44,079 nucleotides of DNA, taken from contig CANQWM010000023.1 in assembly GCA_947627535.1 (NCBI GenBank), positions 1-44,079 on the forward strand, written 5' to 3'. The DNA comes from an uncultured Acetatifactor sp. (GTDB taxonomy: Bacteria > Bacillota > Clostridia > Lachnospirales > Lachnospiraceae). Under the pieces are notes generated by a model. The model was not told the origin of the DNA. It did not search any database and saw only the letters and a list, made by a program, of their open reading frames with translations. Within the stretch, counting starts at the first letter, position 1; every line of letters begins with the position of its first letter. Both the position numbers and the translations under genes were made by a program. Positions 33,908 to 43,953 of the stretch are shown piece after piece.

Positions 33908-35191
33908 TCACATCTCTTTTATATACATCATGATATCCGTTTCCAGATATCCGTTTTCACTCCGCAGTTCCATATCACCGTGGTATTTTTCCACAATGCG
34001 GCGCACATTGCCTAATCCCAGCCCATGGTCCGCTCCGTCTTTTTTCGTGGTCTCAAGATGTTGTATTTTCCCGTCGGCAATGCCCTGACAGCTGTTGCGG
34101 ATGTTGAGGAATAAAACGCCCTTTTCAAGCTTCATGGTCAGTCTCAGTTCCTTCTTTTGTGTCCGGGCCGCCGCCTCTATGGCATTGTCCAGCAGGTTGC
34201 CCAGCACCACGTTCAGATCAAAGGACTGCAAAATCAGCTTCTCAGGGATGGTAATGTTTACTTCCACTTTATGTAAAAGACTTCCGGCCTTCTGCAGCTT
34301 ATAGTTCAGCAGACTGTCCACCGTATCGTTACCGGTGGAGGCATACTCTTTCGGATTTCCCATAAAATCCTGCATGGCGTCCAGATACCTGTCCGCCTCC
34401 TCCCAGTCTTTTTTCTGAAGCAGCGCCTTAAGCGCCAGGATATGATTTTTACTGTCATGTCTCAGGGCCCGGATGCGATTCTGGGACTCCATGATGACGT
34501 CCAGCTGGTTCTGATAAGCATAGGTCTGCTGCCTGTAGATTTCCTTTTCCCGGATCTTCTTATCATCCGCCGCCATGGTTTCATAGAGAGAAAAGACGCA
34601 GAGATTGAGTAAAAGCATGGAGACGGATAAGATCAAAGAACTGCTTCTCCCGAAATCCCCAGACTGCAGAACACACAGCACCACGCCACTGACAGCGGGA
34701 ATAAAAAACAGAATACATGCCCGTCTCTTTTCAAATACAATATTCTCTTCCCCAGAGTCTTCCCCCACCGCCCTTTCAGGCCAAACCCTCATGATCACAG
34801 TACAGACCAAAAGCAGAAAGGTCTGCACCGCCAGAGGAATCGAATTCCAGGCAATACCACCGCCAATCATCGCAAGCGCCCAATCTCCGGCCAGACCGCA
34901 GGCCATATCCATACAGAATACCACCAACGATGCCCAAAGCCGCTTTCCCCATGAGCCAGGATAGAGAAATGAAAAAAGGATCAGCCCAAGGAAACTGCCT
35001 GCTTCATAGAGCGCACTCATTCCAAAGATCCCATACAGGATCAGGACCAGCAGGTAATAAAGGGCGATCCCCGCCTGCTGTCTTTTTCTTTCCGGCTTTC
35101 GGGCAGAAAGCACCCTTTCGATCATTGCTTTTAACAGCAGGACTCTTAACATATTTACGATCAAGATAGACAGCACGCTATAATTCAACAT
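33908..35191 (-). CDS. GHKL sensor histidine kinase (AgrC-type)
   Basis: 427 aa. About six TM helices in the first ~205 residues form an AgrC-like membrane sensor. The cytoplasmic part has RALRHDSKNH with His245 as the phosphorylation site, the N box NLLDNAIEAA and the G box GLGLGNVRRIV of GHKL ATPases. AgrC relatives sense peptide signals, but no peptide gene is visible nearby. Its start overlaps the end of the response regulator by 14 bases. It is followed by a large palindromic element. Confidence 0.92.
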   Translation of the reverse strand: MLNYSVLSILIVNMLRVLLLKAMIERVLSARKPERKRQQAGIALYYLLVLILYGIFGMSALYEAGSFLGLILFSFLYPGSWGKRLWASLVVFCMDMACGLAGDWALAMIGGGIAWNSIPLAVQTFLLLVCTVIMRVWPERAVGEDSGEENIVFEKRRACILFFIPAVSGVVLCVLQSGDFGRSSSLILSVSMLLLNLCVFSLYETMAADDKKIREKEIYRQQTYAYQNQLDVIMESQNRIRALRHDSKNHILALKALLQKKDWEEADRYLDAMQDFMGNPKEYASTGNDTVDSLLNYKLQKAGSLLHKVEVNITIPEKLILQSFDLNVVLGNLLDNAIEAAARTQKKELRLTMKLEKGVLFLNIRNSCQGIADGKIQHLETTKKDGADHGLGLGNVRRIVEKYHGDMELRSENGYLETDIMMYIKEM

Positions 35192-35906
35192 TTGTATCCA
35201 CTTTCTGAGACTGTCTGATTTTGCTTCTAATGGCTTTCCTGTAGGGTTTACTGATAGGAAGCACCGTTCCGTCCAGCATTGTCACGGCGTCGTAAGCGTA
35301 TTCCCTAACGTATTTCTGATTAATGATATAGGACTGATGGATCATTACAAAATCCCGAGGGAGCGCTTCCCCGATCTTCTTCAGCTTTCCGTAAAAGGCT
35401 TCCTCGCCCGTCCGGGTTACCGCCCGGATCTTCTTGTCCTCACTCATAAAGCAGACTATATCCTTTGTAGGGATCCGGAATACAGAGCCTCCCTTCCGGT
35501 ACTCAAAACAAAGACTCCCGTTTTGTCTCTGCTTAAGACTCCTTCCAAGAACTTCTCTCAGCCTGTCCTCCGATATGGGTTTGATCAAAAAATCCAGCGG
35601 CTGAATGCGAAACAGCTGCATGGCATAACTCTCCCTGCCCGAAATATACACAATGTGCGTCTCCATGTCCTCCATCTCATTTCGGATGAAGCTGCCCACG
35701 GCAACCCCGTTCTGCTGTGCCAGCTCGATGTCCAGAAAAAGCAATTCCAGGGAGACCCCTTTTTGAAGATCCGACAGCAGGCTTTCCCCGGAGTACCATA
35801 CCTCCACTTCCGCTTTCACGGACAATTCTTCCGTCACCCGGTAAAGCATCTCTTCCAGTTCGCCGCACAATATTTTATCATCGTCACAGATCCCGATCCT
35901 GTACAT
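35178..35906 (-). CDS. LytTR-family response regulator (AgrA-type)
   Basis: 242 aa. The receiver domain has ICDDD at the start and phospho-acceptor Asp59 in LFLDIELAQQNG. The C-terminal LytTR domain (about 140-235) includes VFRIPTKDIVCFMSEDKKIRAVT and HQSYIINQKYVREY. It binds DNA repeats upstream of target genes, plausibly the lipoprotein/ABC operon or its own. It starts 17 bases after the S66 peptidase gene and overlaps the kinase gene. No copies of a LytTR box were recognised by eye. Confidence 0.92.
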   Translation of the reverse strand: MYRIGICDDDKILCGELEEMLYRVTEELSVKAEVEVWYSGESLLSDLQKGVSLELLFLDIELAQQNGVAVGSFIRNEMEDMETHIVYISGRESYAMQLFRIQPLDFLIKPISEDRLREVLGRSLKQRQNGSLCFEYRKGGSVFRIPTKDIVCFMSEDKKIRAVTRTGEEAFYGKLKKIGEALPRDFVMIHQSYIINQKYVREYAYDAVTMLDGTVLPISKPYRKAIRSKIRQSQKVDTNVEL

Positions 35907-35923
35907 ACCGCTGCCTTTCTCCG

Positions 35924-36763
35924 TTACCGACCCGCCGATAGACTGTACTCTCTTCCGATCACAATCGCTCTGGCATCTGTGCCGTGTCCCACATACGGAG
36001 TTGCCGCTATGGGGAGAAAAAGCGGCACAATCTCCTTCACCAGCTGCGCCATGGCCGGTGTCAGCTTCTTTGCTTCCATCTCGGTAAACGTCCCCAGCAA
36101 AATCCCGTTGATTTTCTCAAAAACCCCCATCTGCTTCAACTGATGCAGATAGGTAGTCATCTTCATGACATTACCGCTGCATGCCTCCAAAAGAAGAATC
36201 GCACCCTCCAGATCCGGAAAAAATCCCGTGCCAGCCAGCTTCAAAAAGCATCGTATATTGCCACCAAGCACCCTGCCGTGCATGGCGTCTCCCCGCAGGA
36301 ACCCGTAGTCGAGATCCGCTGCATCCACACGTTTTGACAGAATCTTCTCCCGAAAATAGACGCCTGCTGCCTCGGCATTGTCATACAACAGATTCCGCAC
36401 CTGGTAGTTCACTGTCTCCCGCCCGGCGCAGGTCCATATGGCGTTCAGCACTGTGGACAGATCGCTGTAGCCGCAGAACAGGGCATTGCTATGGCGGATC
36501 CTGTCATAGTCCAGCCATTCCAGCACGGAATTGGCAATGTCGCCCCCGGAGACATCAAAAATAAATTCCATATCCGGGTCGTCAAAAAACTGCATCAGAT
36601 CCGCTGCCTTGTCTTTTGCCGAAAGGCCGCGGAAGGGCTCAAACAAATACGGGCTGACCTCCACTGTCAATCCTTCTTTTTCCACAATCGCTTTCAAACG
36701 TTCCACATCCCCCCGCTGATATAACAGCATGGGATCTGAACAGGCTACAAACGCTGCTTTCAT
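35924..36763 (-). CDS. S66-family peptidase (LD-carboxypeptidase or MccF type)
   Basis: 279 aa, cytosolic. The nucleophile Ser100 is in FCGYSDLS, Glu193 in LLEACSGN and His260 in YVGHGTD, the Ser-Glu-His triad of the family. LD-carboxypeptidase trims murein tripeptides; MccF members inactivate peptidyl-nucleotide antibiotics. The LDN..AGVYFREKIL segment and length do not decide between them. It leads the operon with a LytTR/GHKL pair, upstream of an ABC operon. Own promoter 64 bases upstream. Confidence 0.88.
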   Translation of the reverse strand: MKAAFVACSDPMLLYQRGDVERLKAIVEKEGLTVEVSPYLFEPFRGLSAKDKAADLMQFFDDPDMEFIFDVSGGDIANSVLEWLDYDRIRHSNALFCGYSDLSTVLNAIWTCAGRETVNYQVRNLLYDNAEAAGVYFREKILSKRVDAADLDYGFLRGDAMHGRVLGGNIRCFLKLAGTGFFPDLEGAILLLEACSGNVMKMTTYLHQLKQMGVFEKINGILLGTFTEMEAKKLTPAMAQLVKEIVPLFLPIAATPYVGHGTDARAIVIGREYSLSAGR

Positions 36764-36826
36764 CTTTATACCTCATTTTTTCTGCAATTCCACTGATATC
36801 CTGACAGTCTGCACATCCCAACTTGT

Positions 36827-36854
36827 ATTATACGGGAAGTTACTCTGACGTCAA
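36827..36854 (-). promoter_or_regulatory. Promoter of the S66-LytTR-GHKL operon
   Basis: -35 TTGACG, 16-bp spacer, -10 TATAAT on the minus strand. The leader is about 58 nt. Confidence 0.75.
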
Positions 36855-36876
36855 TAGAGAATGCTCAGGTAAACTT

Positions 36877-38265
36877 TTAAAGCACAGCATTTACGTTGTT
36901 TTCAGACAAATCATACCACTCTACATCTGCTTTTTGTTCCTGGGCGTTTATCTTATCATTAAATTCATCTTCTGAACAGGATTCATTATTTATAAAATAT
37001 TGTACCGTCAATTCATTGTCTGAATCATATCCGGATTGGCTATAGGCTTGACTGGTTACGCTATATCCGGTTTCAGAAAAACTCATTTTCCCTATTCTGG
37101 AATCAGCAGCGCCGCCTGAAGACAGAAATGTGCCGTCTGTCTTTAACTCCATAAACGCCCTATACCACAGCGTAAATCCATAGATTTCTCCGTTCTGATC
37201 ATGCAGTATTTCAAAACCGCAGTCAGACATACCATTTTTGAGCCAGAGAACGATTTCGTCTTCTCCGTCATCATCCAAATCTATGACTGCAAATTTTACG
37301 GCACTTACAGCAGCGCTGTCATCGTCTGTAATTGCCTGCCCTATTTCACTGATATTCAAACTCTTATTTGCCAGATCCGTACATATAAAATTGCTCTTAC
37401 CCAAAAGTATCGATCTAAAATTATTTTCCTCTGATGATATTGGCTGTTCTATCGGATTCTCAACATTTCCATTTTGTGTATCATTGGATATGTCGGTACT
37501 GCTATCATCTACTGTGTCTGCTTGTGCATCGTCATCCTTTGCCTGTGTGTTAGGAGTATCATCTATACCTGGATTCGTTGTTTCCAGATCTGTCTGTATC
37601 GGCTCTCCTGACGAGTCACTTTTTCTTGCAGAACACCCAATCAACATTCCCGAAATTAAAGTGATACAAATTGTCAGTATACAAACAAATAAACCGTTTT
37701 TCTTTGGTGACCTGGTCAGTATATTTTTGAACCGTTTCTTCATGATGTTCTTCCCTCCATAAAATTGTGTCGTTAAAAAAGTTCTTTTTTTATGTTGTTT
37801 GATAAAAGCAGAAAACAGGGCTTCTGTATATGCTTTTCGGACAGCATAAGAGGTCTGCTGAATCACTTTTTCGTCACAGGATAACTCCATGTCGACAACT
37901 GCTTCTCTCTGCATAATGTATATCAAGGGATTGAACCAATGCAGGGCATTTGCAATTACAAAGAGCAGCTTAAAATAAATATCATGGCGTTTTTTGTTCC
38001 GCCGGCAACATTGTTGGAGTTACCTTTTCGTTATTTGTGTCAATAGGAACCGTAATTTGTGTTGGAATATCAATTACCATCTGTGGAACCGGAATGTCTA
38101 TGTGAAACGGCAGTATCAGGCGAACAGCAATAACCATCCACATAAGATATTTCCATTTTATTGCATACCTTTTATTCAGGAATGGTGAGAGAATGAGCAA
38201 AAAAATATAATAATGCTTGTTGATACGGAAATAGCAATAATATTTAAAAATAAATTCGTTATCAT
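36877..38265 (-). pseudogene. BlaR1/M56-type sensor pseudogene
   Basis: The true start (ATG at 38265) overlaps the blaI stop (ATGA) with GGAGGGAA upstream, and gives MITNLFLNIIAISVSTS. Two lesions destroy it. First, a run of seven T at 38205-38199 shifts the frame; six would restore it. Second, about 100 or more residues are missing between DIPTQITVPI... and KRHDIYFKLLFVIANALHWFNP, including the HExxH zinc motif of M56 peptidases, with a further frame change. The C-terminal part (LSCDEKV..., LTTQFYGGKNIMKKRFKNILT, then a TM and a 190-residue Asp-rich outer domain) stays open. The sensor cannot work as a protease. Confidence 0.85.
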
Positions 38266-38645
38266 TTTCCCTCCAGATCATCTAAAAATTTTCTCAATTC
38301 GTTCACATCGGAATCCTTTATCGCCTTATTGCTATAAAGGGTAGCAACCATATTCTGTATGGAATTATTATATAATTTCTCCAAAAAACTTTTACTCTCT
38401 CTCGCCTTAAAATCATTTTCCGAGATAATGAATGAATACAAATTGTTTCCGGTGGAACGGTCACAACTGAGAAAACCTTTGTCAACTAAACGTGATAACG
38501 AAGTCATAAGAGTGGAAAGCTGCCACTTTCTGTGTTCCTGTAATTCTTTTAAAATGTAACTGGAAGTAACAGGAACGTCCGTTTTCCAAATTACCTGCAT
38601 GATTTCCAATTCAGCTTCCCCTAACTTTTTCATAACCTTATCCAT
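38262..38645 (-). CDS. BlaI/MecI-family transcriptional repressor
   Basis: 127 aa. The N-terminal winged helix (KKLGEAELEIMQVIWKTDVPVTSSYIL...STLMTSLSRLVDKGFLS) and C-terminal dimerisation helix match BlaI/MecI/CopY regulators, which are released when a BlaR1-type M56 protease cleaves them. Its partner here is broken, so it may hold its operon repressed. ATG follows AGGAGG with 9-base spacing. Twin operators sit at its promoter. Frame and length look intact. Confidence 0.93.
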   Translation of the reverse strand: MDKVMKKLGEAELEIMQVIWKTDVPVTSSYILKELQEHRKWQLSTLMTSLSRLVDKGFLSCDRSTGNNLYSFIISENDFKARESKSFLEKLYNNSIQNMVATLYSNKAIKDSDVNELRKFLDDLEGK

Positions 38646-38661
38646 TGATCAGAGCCTCCTC

Positions 38662-38697
38662 TTATACGATTGTGTAATTGATTATACGTCTGTATAA
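38662..38697 (-). promoter_or_regulatory. Twin BlaI-like operators
   Basis: TTATACAGACGTATAA (38697-38682) and TTACACAATCGTATAA (38677-38662) on the minus strand are 16-bp near-palindromes with centres 20 bp apart. The first overlaps the -10. The pattern is that of BlaI/MecI boxes; binding is inferred. Confidence 0.6.
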
Positions 38698-38709
38698 AGC
38701 ATTTGTCAA
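38681..38709 (-). promoter_or_regulatory. Consensus promoter of blaI
   Basis: TTGACA, 17-bp spacer, TATAAT on the minus strand: a perfect sigma-A consensus, with the operator across spacer and -10. Confidence 0.85.
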
Positions 38710-38768
38710 TTGTTAAATTGCCAATCGTCAAAAAAGCTGCTCCGGTTATGTAAAAAACACAGCAGGCG

Positions 38769-39045
38769 TTATTTCAGTGGAATATGGCAGACATTTCTGT
38801 GAATTTTTGAAAGATATATTTTAGAAATATTTTTTAAATTTTTGAAAACTATACAATGTTCCATATCTAAAACACGTTCTGTCCCGGCGAGACAGTCACA
38901 AAGTTGTATTAAACGGTCATAGTCATCATAAACTGCATTTTTCAACGCTTCCTGCGGCAATGCGGCTGTGCCCCTCCCAAGGGCCGGGATTACAAGCAAC
39001 TGCTTCGGCAAGTATTCTTTCGGCAGCGTCTCTGTCCGGCGTCAT
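38769..39045 (-). pseudogene. HD-domain phosphohydrolase remnant
   Basis: The N-terminal piece from ATG 39045 reads MTPDRDAAERILAEAVACNPGPWEGHSR, as HDIG-type phosphohydrolases start. It then joins, with a frame change, to YDDYDRLIQLCDCLAGTERVLDME, a C-terminal segment of the same family. The middle with the HD metal motif is missing and the end runs into unrelated sequence. Upstream, 39047-39133 holds a further short open tail (VWNNEITVGTTVLVPKNSEE). Inactive. Confidence 0.5.
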
Positions 39046-39158
39046 ATCATTCACCACCTGCTTTCTGATATTTTTCTTCGCTATTTTTTGGTACTAATAC
39101 TGTCGTCCCAACTGTGATTTCATTGTTCCAAACTCAACATATCCTCTTCCTGCCCATT

Positions 39159-39224
39159 AAAAAACACCGGGAACCGAAACTCGATCCGTTTCGGGAATCG
39201 TCCGTTTGGCAGTTTTTCCGGGTG
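39159..39224 (-). terminator. Terminator-like structure downstream of sbcC
   Basis: CACC.GG pairs with CCGGTG around an inner 7-bp hairpin (CCGAAAC/GTTTCGG), followed by TTTTTT on the minus strand, about 125 bases past the sbcC stop. The spacer to sbcC holds no gene. Confidence 0.5.
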
Positions 39225-39350
39225 TGTCTTCACTTTTTATATTAAAACTATTTTTGAAAAACATAAAAAGTCATATTCTTGTAATACTGCATAGTAAAAA
39301 CTCTTGAAAAAAGGTCTTAAACAATATGTGCGGAAACAACATTCAAAAAA

Positions 39351-42300
39351 CTATACGCCACATTCAACAGTAATCTGGCTTCCATTTTTGGTCTTCTTGA
39401 CTTTAATTTGCTGTGGAATATTCTCCATAAGTTCCTCTCTATGGCTGATAATTCCTACTAGTTTATTACTTCCAGTCAGGTTTACTAAAATTTCCATCGC
39501 ACTGTCTAATGATTTTCGGTCCAATGTTCCAAATCCCTCGTCCACAAAAAGAGCATCCATCTGCACTCCACCAAGATTAGAAGACACTGTATCAGATAGT
39601 CCTAGGGCAAGACACAGTGATGCTTTAAAGCTTTCTCCACCAGAAAGATTTCCCACGGGTCTTCTGTGTCCCGTATAATTATCCAACACTTCAAGATCAA
39701 GGAAATTATTACTTCTCTTACCAAGAGAATCTTCCTGACGATACAACTCATACTGCCCGTCACTCATCGGCAACAGCCGCCTGTTTGCAGCAGTAATAAT
39801 CCCGTCAAATCCTGCAGCCTGTATATACTGCTCCAATGTTATCTTTCCATTTCCGGTTGTGCCTTTGACCAAATTATAAAGCCGCTGACAGATTGCATTC
39901 TCTTTACGCGCTTTTTCTAATTCTTCTCGTTTGCTAAGAATACTCGTCTGTTTCTCTTCATTTATACTCATTCTGTTTTCACTATCGCTACAGTTCTTCC
40001 TGATCAAATCTACTTTTGTTTTCTGCTCATTACATACAATCTTTAATGCTTCAATATCTATAACCTTTTTTCCTTTTGCATCCATCTTGGCATCTGAAAG
40101 TTGCTTACTGTTAGCTACAACAGCCTGCTCATACTCATTGATCACTTTATCCGATGCAGAAATATCATCTTCATCAATCACATATTTTTTCATTTCCTCT
40201 ACAGAGGAGAAACCATATACACTGACTGCATTATTCAATTTTTTTCTTAAATCTTCTTCATACTTTTCCTGTTGCTTGAGATGTTTATTCAATGTCTTTA
40301 TCTCTGACCTGACGGCAGTAACCTTGTTATCAGCTTCTCTCTTGTCCTCCTCTGCCCTCTTGATAGCATCTGATATCTTATTTTTCTTTGTCTCTGCTTG
40401 TTCTCTCTCTTTTTTTGCCGTTTTCCAATCCGGGAAACTCAATTTTTCAAGCATTTTTAATGTAGCTTTCGTTTCTGTCAACTCATTTTTGATTTTTTGC
40501 TTATTTTCACTGAGTTCTTCTTTTTTTAAGTTAAGCCTTTCTATTTCATTTTCTTGTGTAGTTTTCAAATCCTTTTCAGCGCTCTGAAGTTTCCTGCAGT
40601 CTTTATCAAGGGAATTACATTTTTTCATATTTTCCTTTGATTTTTCTTCAACTTGTTTTTTTACTTCCTTTACTTCCGTTATCAGTTCCTCAAGAGACTT
40701 TTCCTCTATATCCATATTTAAAAGCTCTCTTTTAAAGCAATCTAATATACTTGTCCTAAGTTGCTTCTCGAATTCTTCCAGTGATGTTTTTGCCATTTCT
40801 GCTTTCGTATTTGCATCGTTCTTTTTCTCTTGAAGTTCAGATTCTTCCTCTTGAAGTTTTTTAAAATCATCCTCTGAAATCGAAGACTTTTCAATCTTAG
40901 CAGGCTCCGGATGGTGTACGGATCCGCACACTGGACACTTCTCTCCTTCTACAAGTTTACTCGCTAAAATACCAGCTCTGCTATCTTCGAGAATATGCTC
41001 AGCTTCTTCCCGCCTACCACTCGCTTCATCATATTTATCACGTGTAGTTAAAAATGCTTTCTGCTTTTTAAAAAGATCTTCCTTCCTTTTTTCTCTTTCC
41101 GGAATCTGAACATCTATAACTTTTTTAAAATCTTCCATAAGCTTCGTTAGCTTTTCACCTTCAGCTTTTGCCCCTATTAACTCAACTGGTTTATCTTTTA
41201 ATTCCTGAATTGTCTTATTAAGGGCTTTTAGCTTCTCATTAAGAGTTTTCTCTTTTTCCTTCAAATTCGCTTCTTCTATACTGACATTTTTATCACATTC
41301 TTCAAGTTCTTTTCGCTTTCTTTCAAGTTGCTCTTTTTGCTGATATTTTTGTTCCTCATCATCAATTCTGCTTATTATTTGCTTTAATTTGTCAATCTCA
41401 TGCTCCTGCTTTTTGGTTTCATCGAGTATGTCTTCAGCCTGCTTTAAAACCTTTTCAGCCGTTTCTAAATCGACTTCAGCAGTTTTAATCTGCTTTTGAT
41501 TTGAAGTTACCTCTTCATACTTTTTCGTCCACTGGACATAAAACGGATTCACATTACGAGTGGCTTTCTTTTGTTTATCCAAAAGCAGGATTATTTCATC
41601 AATTTCTGGTTTTTTTCTTTCCAGTTCCTTCTTTTCTTTTTCAAGTTTATCTCTTTTTTCTATGCGGTCATTATTTGTCTGAGCAAGAGCAAGTTCATTA
41701 TTAATCTTCGTCAGTTCCGCCTCTGCTTTTTCCAATTTTGTTTTAATACTCTTTAATTTTTCTTTGTCGGAAATACTCAGACGTTCCATTATGTCTATGA
41801 TTTCATCCAGATTCCAAGCACTTCCAGATCGTCCAGCCCTATTCTTGAGGTCCTCCAATTCATCGAAAATCTCATCTTCTTCATCTGCTGATACATCCTC
41901 GAAATGTTGAACAATACTGTTTTCAGCAACATCTTTTATTTTTTTACTTGTATCCATACGATTTTTTAAGTTGTATTCTATATTTTTATAACCGCTTGTT
42001 AAAAATATAGTACGCAATATCTCTGTTCTCTGATCCGTTTTAGCATTCAATAAATTCCAAAATTCCCCCTGTGCAATCATCACAATCTGTTTAAACTGCT
42101 TTTCATCGATATGAAGTAATTGCTTTATAGTATTATTAACCTGGCTCAATCCTTCTATTGGCGCCTGCCCTTTTTCATAAAAAATCGCTTTTTCCTTTTC
42201 TAATATTACACCAGAGCCACGTTGTTTTTGCCTTTCATAAGACGGTTGTCTCCAAACATGAAATTCACGGCCCTGATGTGAAAAATAAAAGTCCACATAA

Positions 42301-42533
42301 CTCTGAGTAGAATCCCCGGCGTATTCACTTCTTAAATTTCTCGTATCCCTGTATGTTCCACTGGTTATTCCATATAGTGCAAAACATATAGCATCAAATA
42401 TCGTAGTTTTTCCCGAACCAGTGTCTCCGGAAATCAAAAACAACCCTTTCTCTTCAAAGGCATCAAACTCTATTTCCGGAAGTTTCCCTGCATAAGGACC
42501 AATTGCGCTAATAATCAGTTTAATCGGCTTCAT
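39351..42533 (-). CDS. sbcC: SbcC exonuclease subunit
   Basis: 1060 aa SMC-like ATPase of the SbcCD (Mre11-Rad50) nuclease, which opens DNA hairpins and processes breaks. Walker A GDTGSGKT (36-43), long Lys/Glu coiled coils on both sides of the zinc hook CPVCGS (533-538), signature NLSGGESFKAS and Walker B DALFVDEGFG near the end. The frame is full length and uninterrupted, but the DNA is far more AT-rich than the sporulation block. It overlaps sbcD by 14 bases. Confidence 0.96.
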   Translation of the reverse strand: MKPIKLIISAIGPYAGKLPEIEFDAFEEKGLFLISGDTGSGKTTIFDAICFALYGITSGTYRDTRNLRSEYAGDSTQSYVDFYFSHQGREFHVWRQPSYERQKQRGSGVILEKEKAIFYEKGQAPIEGLSQVNNTIKQLLHIDEKQFKQIVMIAQGEFWNLLNAKTDQRTEILRTIFLTSGYKNIEYNLKNRMDTSKKIKDVAENSIVQHFEDVSADEEDEIFDELEDLKNRAGRSGSAWNLDEIIDIMERLSISDKEKLKSIKTKLEKAEAELTKINNELALAQTNNDRIEKRDKLEKEKKELERKKPEIDEIILLLDKQKKATRNVNPFYVQWTKKYEEVTSNQKQIKTAEVDLETAEKVLKQAEDILDETKKQEHEIDKLKQIISRIDDEEQKYQQKEQLERKRKELEECDKNVSIEEANLKEKEKTLNEKLKALNKTIQELKDKPVELIGAKAEGEKLTKLMEDFKKVIDVQIPEREKRKEDLFKKQKAFLTTRDKYDEASGRREEAEHILEDSRAGILASKLVEGEKCPVCGSVHHPEPAKIEKSSISEDDFKKLQEEESELQEKKNDANTKAEMAKTSLEEFEKQLRTSILDCFKRELLNMDIEEKSLEELITEVKEVKKQVEEKSKENMKKCNSLDKDCRKLQSAEKDLKTTQENEIERLNLKKEELSENKQKIKNELTETKATLKMLEKLSFPDWKTAKKEREQAETKKNKISDAIKRAEEDKREADNKVTAVRSEIKTLNKHLKQQEKYEEDLRKKLNNAVSVYGFSSVEEMKKYVIDEDDISASDKVINEYEQAVVANSKQLSDAKMDAKGKKVIDIEALKIVCNEQKTKVDLIRKNCSDSENRMSINEEKQTSILSKREELEKARKENAICQRLYNLVKGTTGNGKITLEQYIQAAGFDGIITAANRRLLPMSDGQYELYRQEDSLGKRSNNFLDLEVLDNYTGHRRPVGNLSGGESFKASLCLALGLSDTVSSNLGGVQMDALFVDEGFGTLDRKSLDSAMEILVNLTGSNKLVGIISHREELMENIPQQIKVKKTKNGSQITVECGV

Positions 42534-43677
42534 TTATAACACCTACCTCTCGTGCTGCTTCCCTCATCACATCCATTTCTTCTTTTGTAATCTCGCAACT
42601 ATACATCAGCCTGTAAAAATCTTCAATTAGCTCTGAAAAAGACTTATTCTCAGCAATTCTGCTGATATCCACCTGCTCAATCTCTCTAGTATGCGAATTG
42701 TCATAGTCAATCCGGACTGTATTCGGATATACCTGTTGAAATATCCCCATTGCATCATTTATGATATCCTCATCTGTTAATGTTGCATAAATAAAATCTT
42801 CTGGCGCTTTTACATTCTTTTTATCTAACAGTTCTTTTAGGGTTCCCTTTATGTGTCTCATATTCCTCATGGGCTTTAAGGGCACAAGCTCTATTTTAAC
42901 TTTTTCTTCTGCTGATACCGTAATAAGTGGAACCGTCTTTTCATTATTCGCTTCACTAAGTGAATATTTCAGCGGAGAGCCTGAATACCGAATTTCATCT
43001 CTTCCAACTCTTTGAGGAGAATGGATATGACCTAATGCTACATAGTCAAAATCTTCAAAACAGTCATATCCAACTTTTTCAACCATACCTACACTTTGTG
43101 TTCCAATGCACTCAGAACCTGCAAGTGCAGGATCCTCTTCCTTTCCCGCAACAAATTGATGTGCCACCAAAATATTCTTATTTTTTTTATTTATGCACGT
43201 GTTTCTTATAATAATTCGAACAGCATCATCGTAACTCTCTATACCCTCGTCTGGAAAATAATGTCTTACTTGAGAAGCCTTTACAAACGGAAGCATGTAT
43301 ATATCAATCTTTGTATCTCCGTTGGCAAGACTTTGCTTACGAAGTGTTCCGTCAAAGACAGCCGAAATGAATATTTGATTAGATTCAAACAAAGTGCTTC
43401 CATAATTTAAACGGTCATCTGAATCATGATTTCCGCTCACCATAAATACTTTTATTCCTTTTTCCGCCAACTCAATCAGAAAATAATCTAAAAGCTTCGT
43501 TGCTGCCTCGCTTGGAACAGATTTATCATACACATCCCCTGCAATTAATACACCATCTATGGATTCTTTATCTGCAATATGAAGAATCTGATCAAGAATA
43601 TACTTTTGATCCTCAAACAAATCAAAATCACACAGTGATTTTCCTAAATGCAAATCTCCTAAATGTAGAAATTTCAT
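42520..43677 (-). CDS. sbcD: SbcD nuclease subunit
   Basis: 385 aa metallophosphoesterase of the SbcCD complex. Metal motifs are GDLHLGK (7-13), GDVYD (47-51), GNHD (82-85), and GHIHSPQ in the second half. The C-terminal capping domain follows. It starts MKFLHLGDLH. A -10-like element about 180 bases upstream may serve it. Its overlap with sbcC indicates one transcript. Confidence 0.95.
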   Translation of the reverse strand: MKFLHLGDLHLGKSLCDFDLFEDQKYILDQILHIADKESIDGVLIAGDVYDKSVPSEAATKLLDYFLIELAEKGIKVFMVSGNHDSDDRLNYGSTLFESNQIFISAVFDGTLRKQSLANGDTKIDIYMLPFVKASQVRHYFPDEGIESYDDAVRIIIRNTCINKKNKNILVAHQFVAGKEEDPALAGSECIGTQSVGMVEKVGYDCFEDFDYVALGHIHSPQRVGRDEIRYSGSPLKYSLSEANNEKTVPLITVSAEEKVKIELVPLKPMRNMRHIKGTLKELLDKKNVKAPEDFIYATLTDEDIINDAMGIFQQVYPNTVRIDYDNSHTREIEQVDISRIAENKSFSELIEDFYRLMYSCEITKEEMDVMREAAREVGVINEAD

Positions 43678-43859
43678 TCTTTCCCTTTCTGTTCAATATG
43701 CGTTTCATTAAATTATCTGTTGCAATGCACTTAATATTATCATTATCAACAATTATCCATTTCCTCATCTCCCATCTCTTCTCATTATATTACATATGCT
43801 CATTTTTTCAACTCTGCAAACCTTGACTATCGAAATTGTTCTATCCTTATTTCATCAAT

Positions 43860-43868
43860 ATTATAACA
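43860..43868 (-). promoter_or_regulatory. Extended -10 upstream of sbcDC
   Basis: TGT-TATAAT on the minus strand, about 185 bases before the sbcD start. No good -35. The rest of 43678-43953 is AT-rich and shows no gene. Confidence 0.35.
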
Positions 43869-43953
43869 CATATAAAAATACTTTTTCCTATCCCTTAATA
43901 CAAACCGATAATTAATTAGTGTGTGCTGATTAAGCCATTTTCAAGTTTAACCA

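Noticed and set aside
33711..33911. 66-codon open frame on the minus strand
   Set aside because: It runs through the composite palindrome and no ribosome site is evident; treated as part of the repeat element, not as a gene.
39047..39133. Short open tail (28 codons) ending just before the HD remnant
   Set aside because: Too short to assign; it may be the end of another decayed gene.
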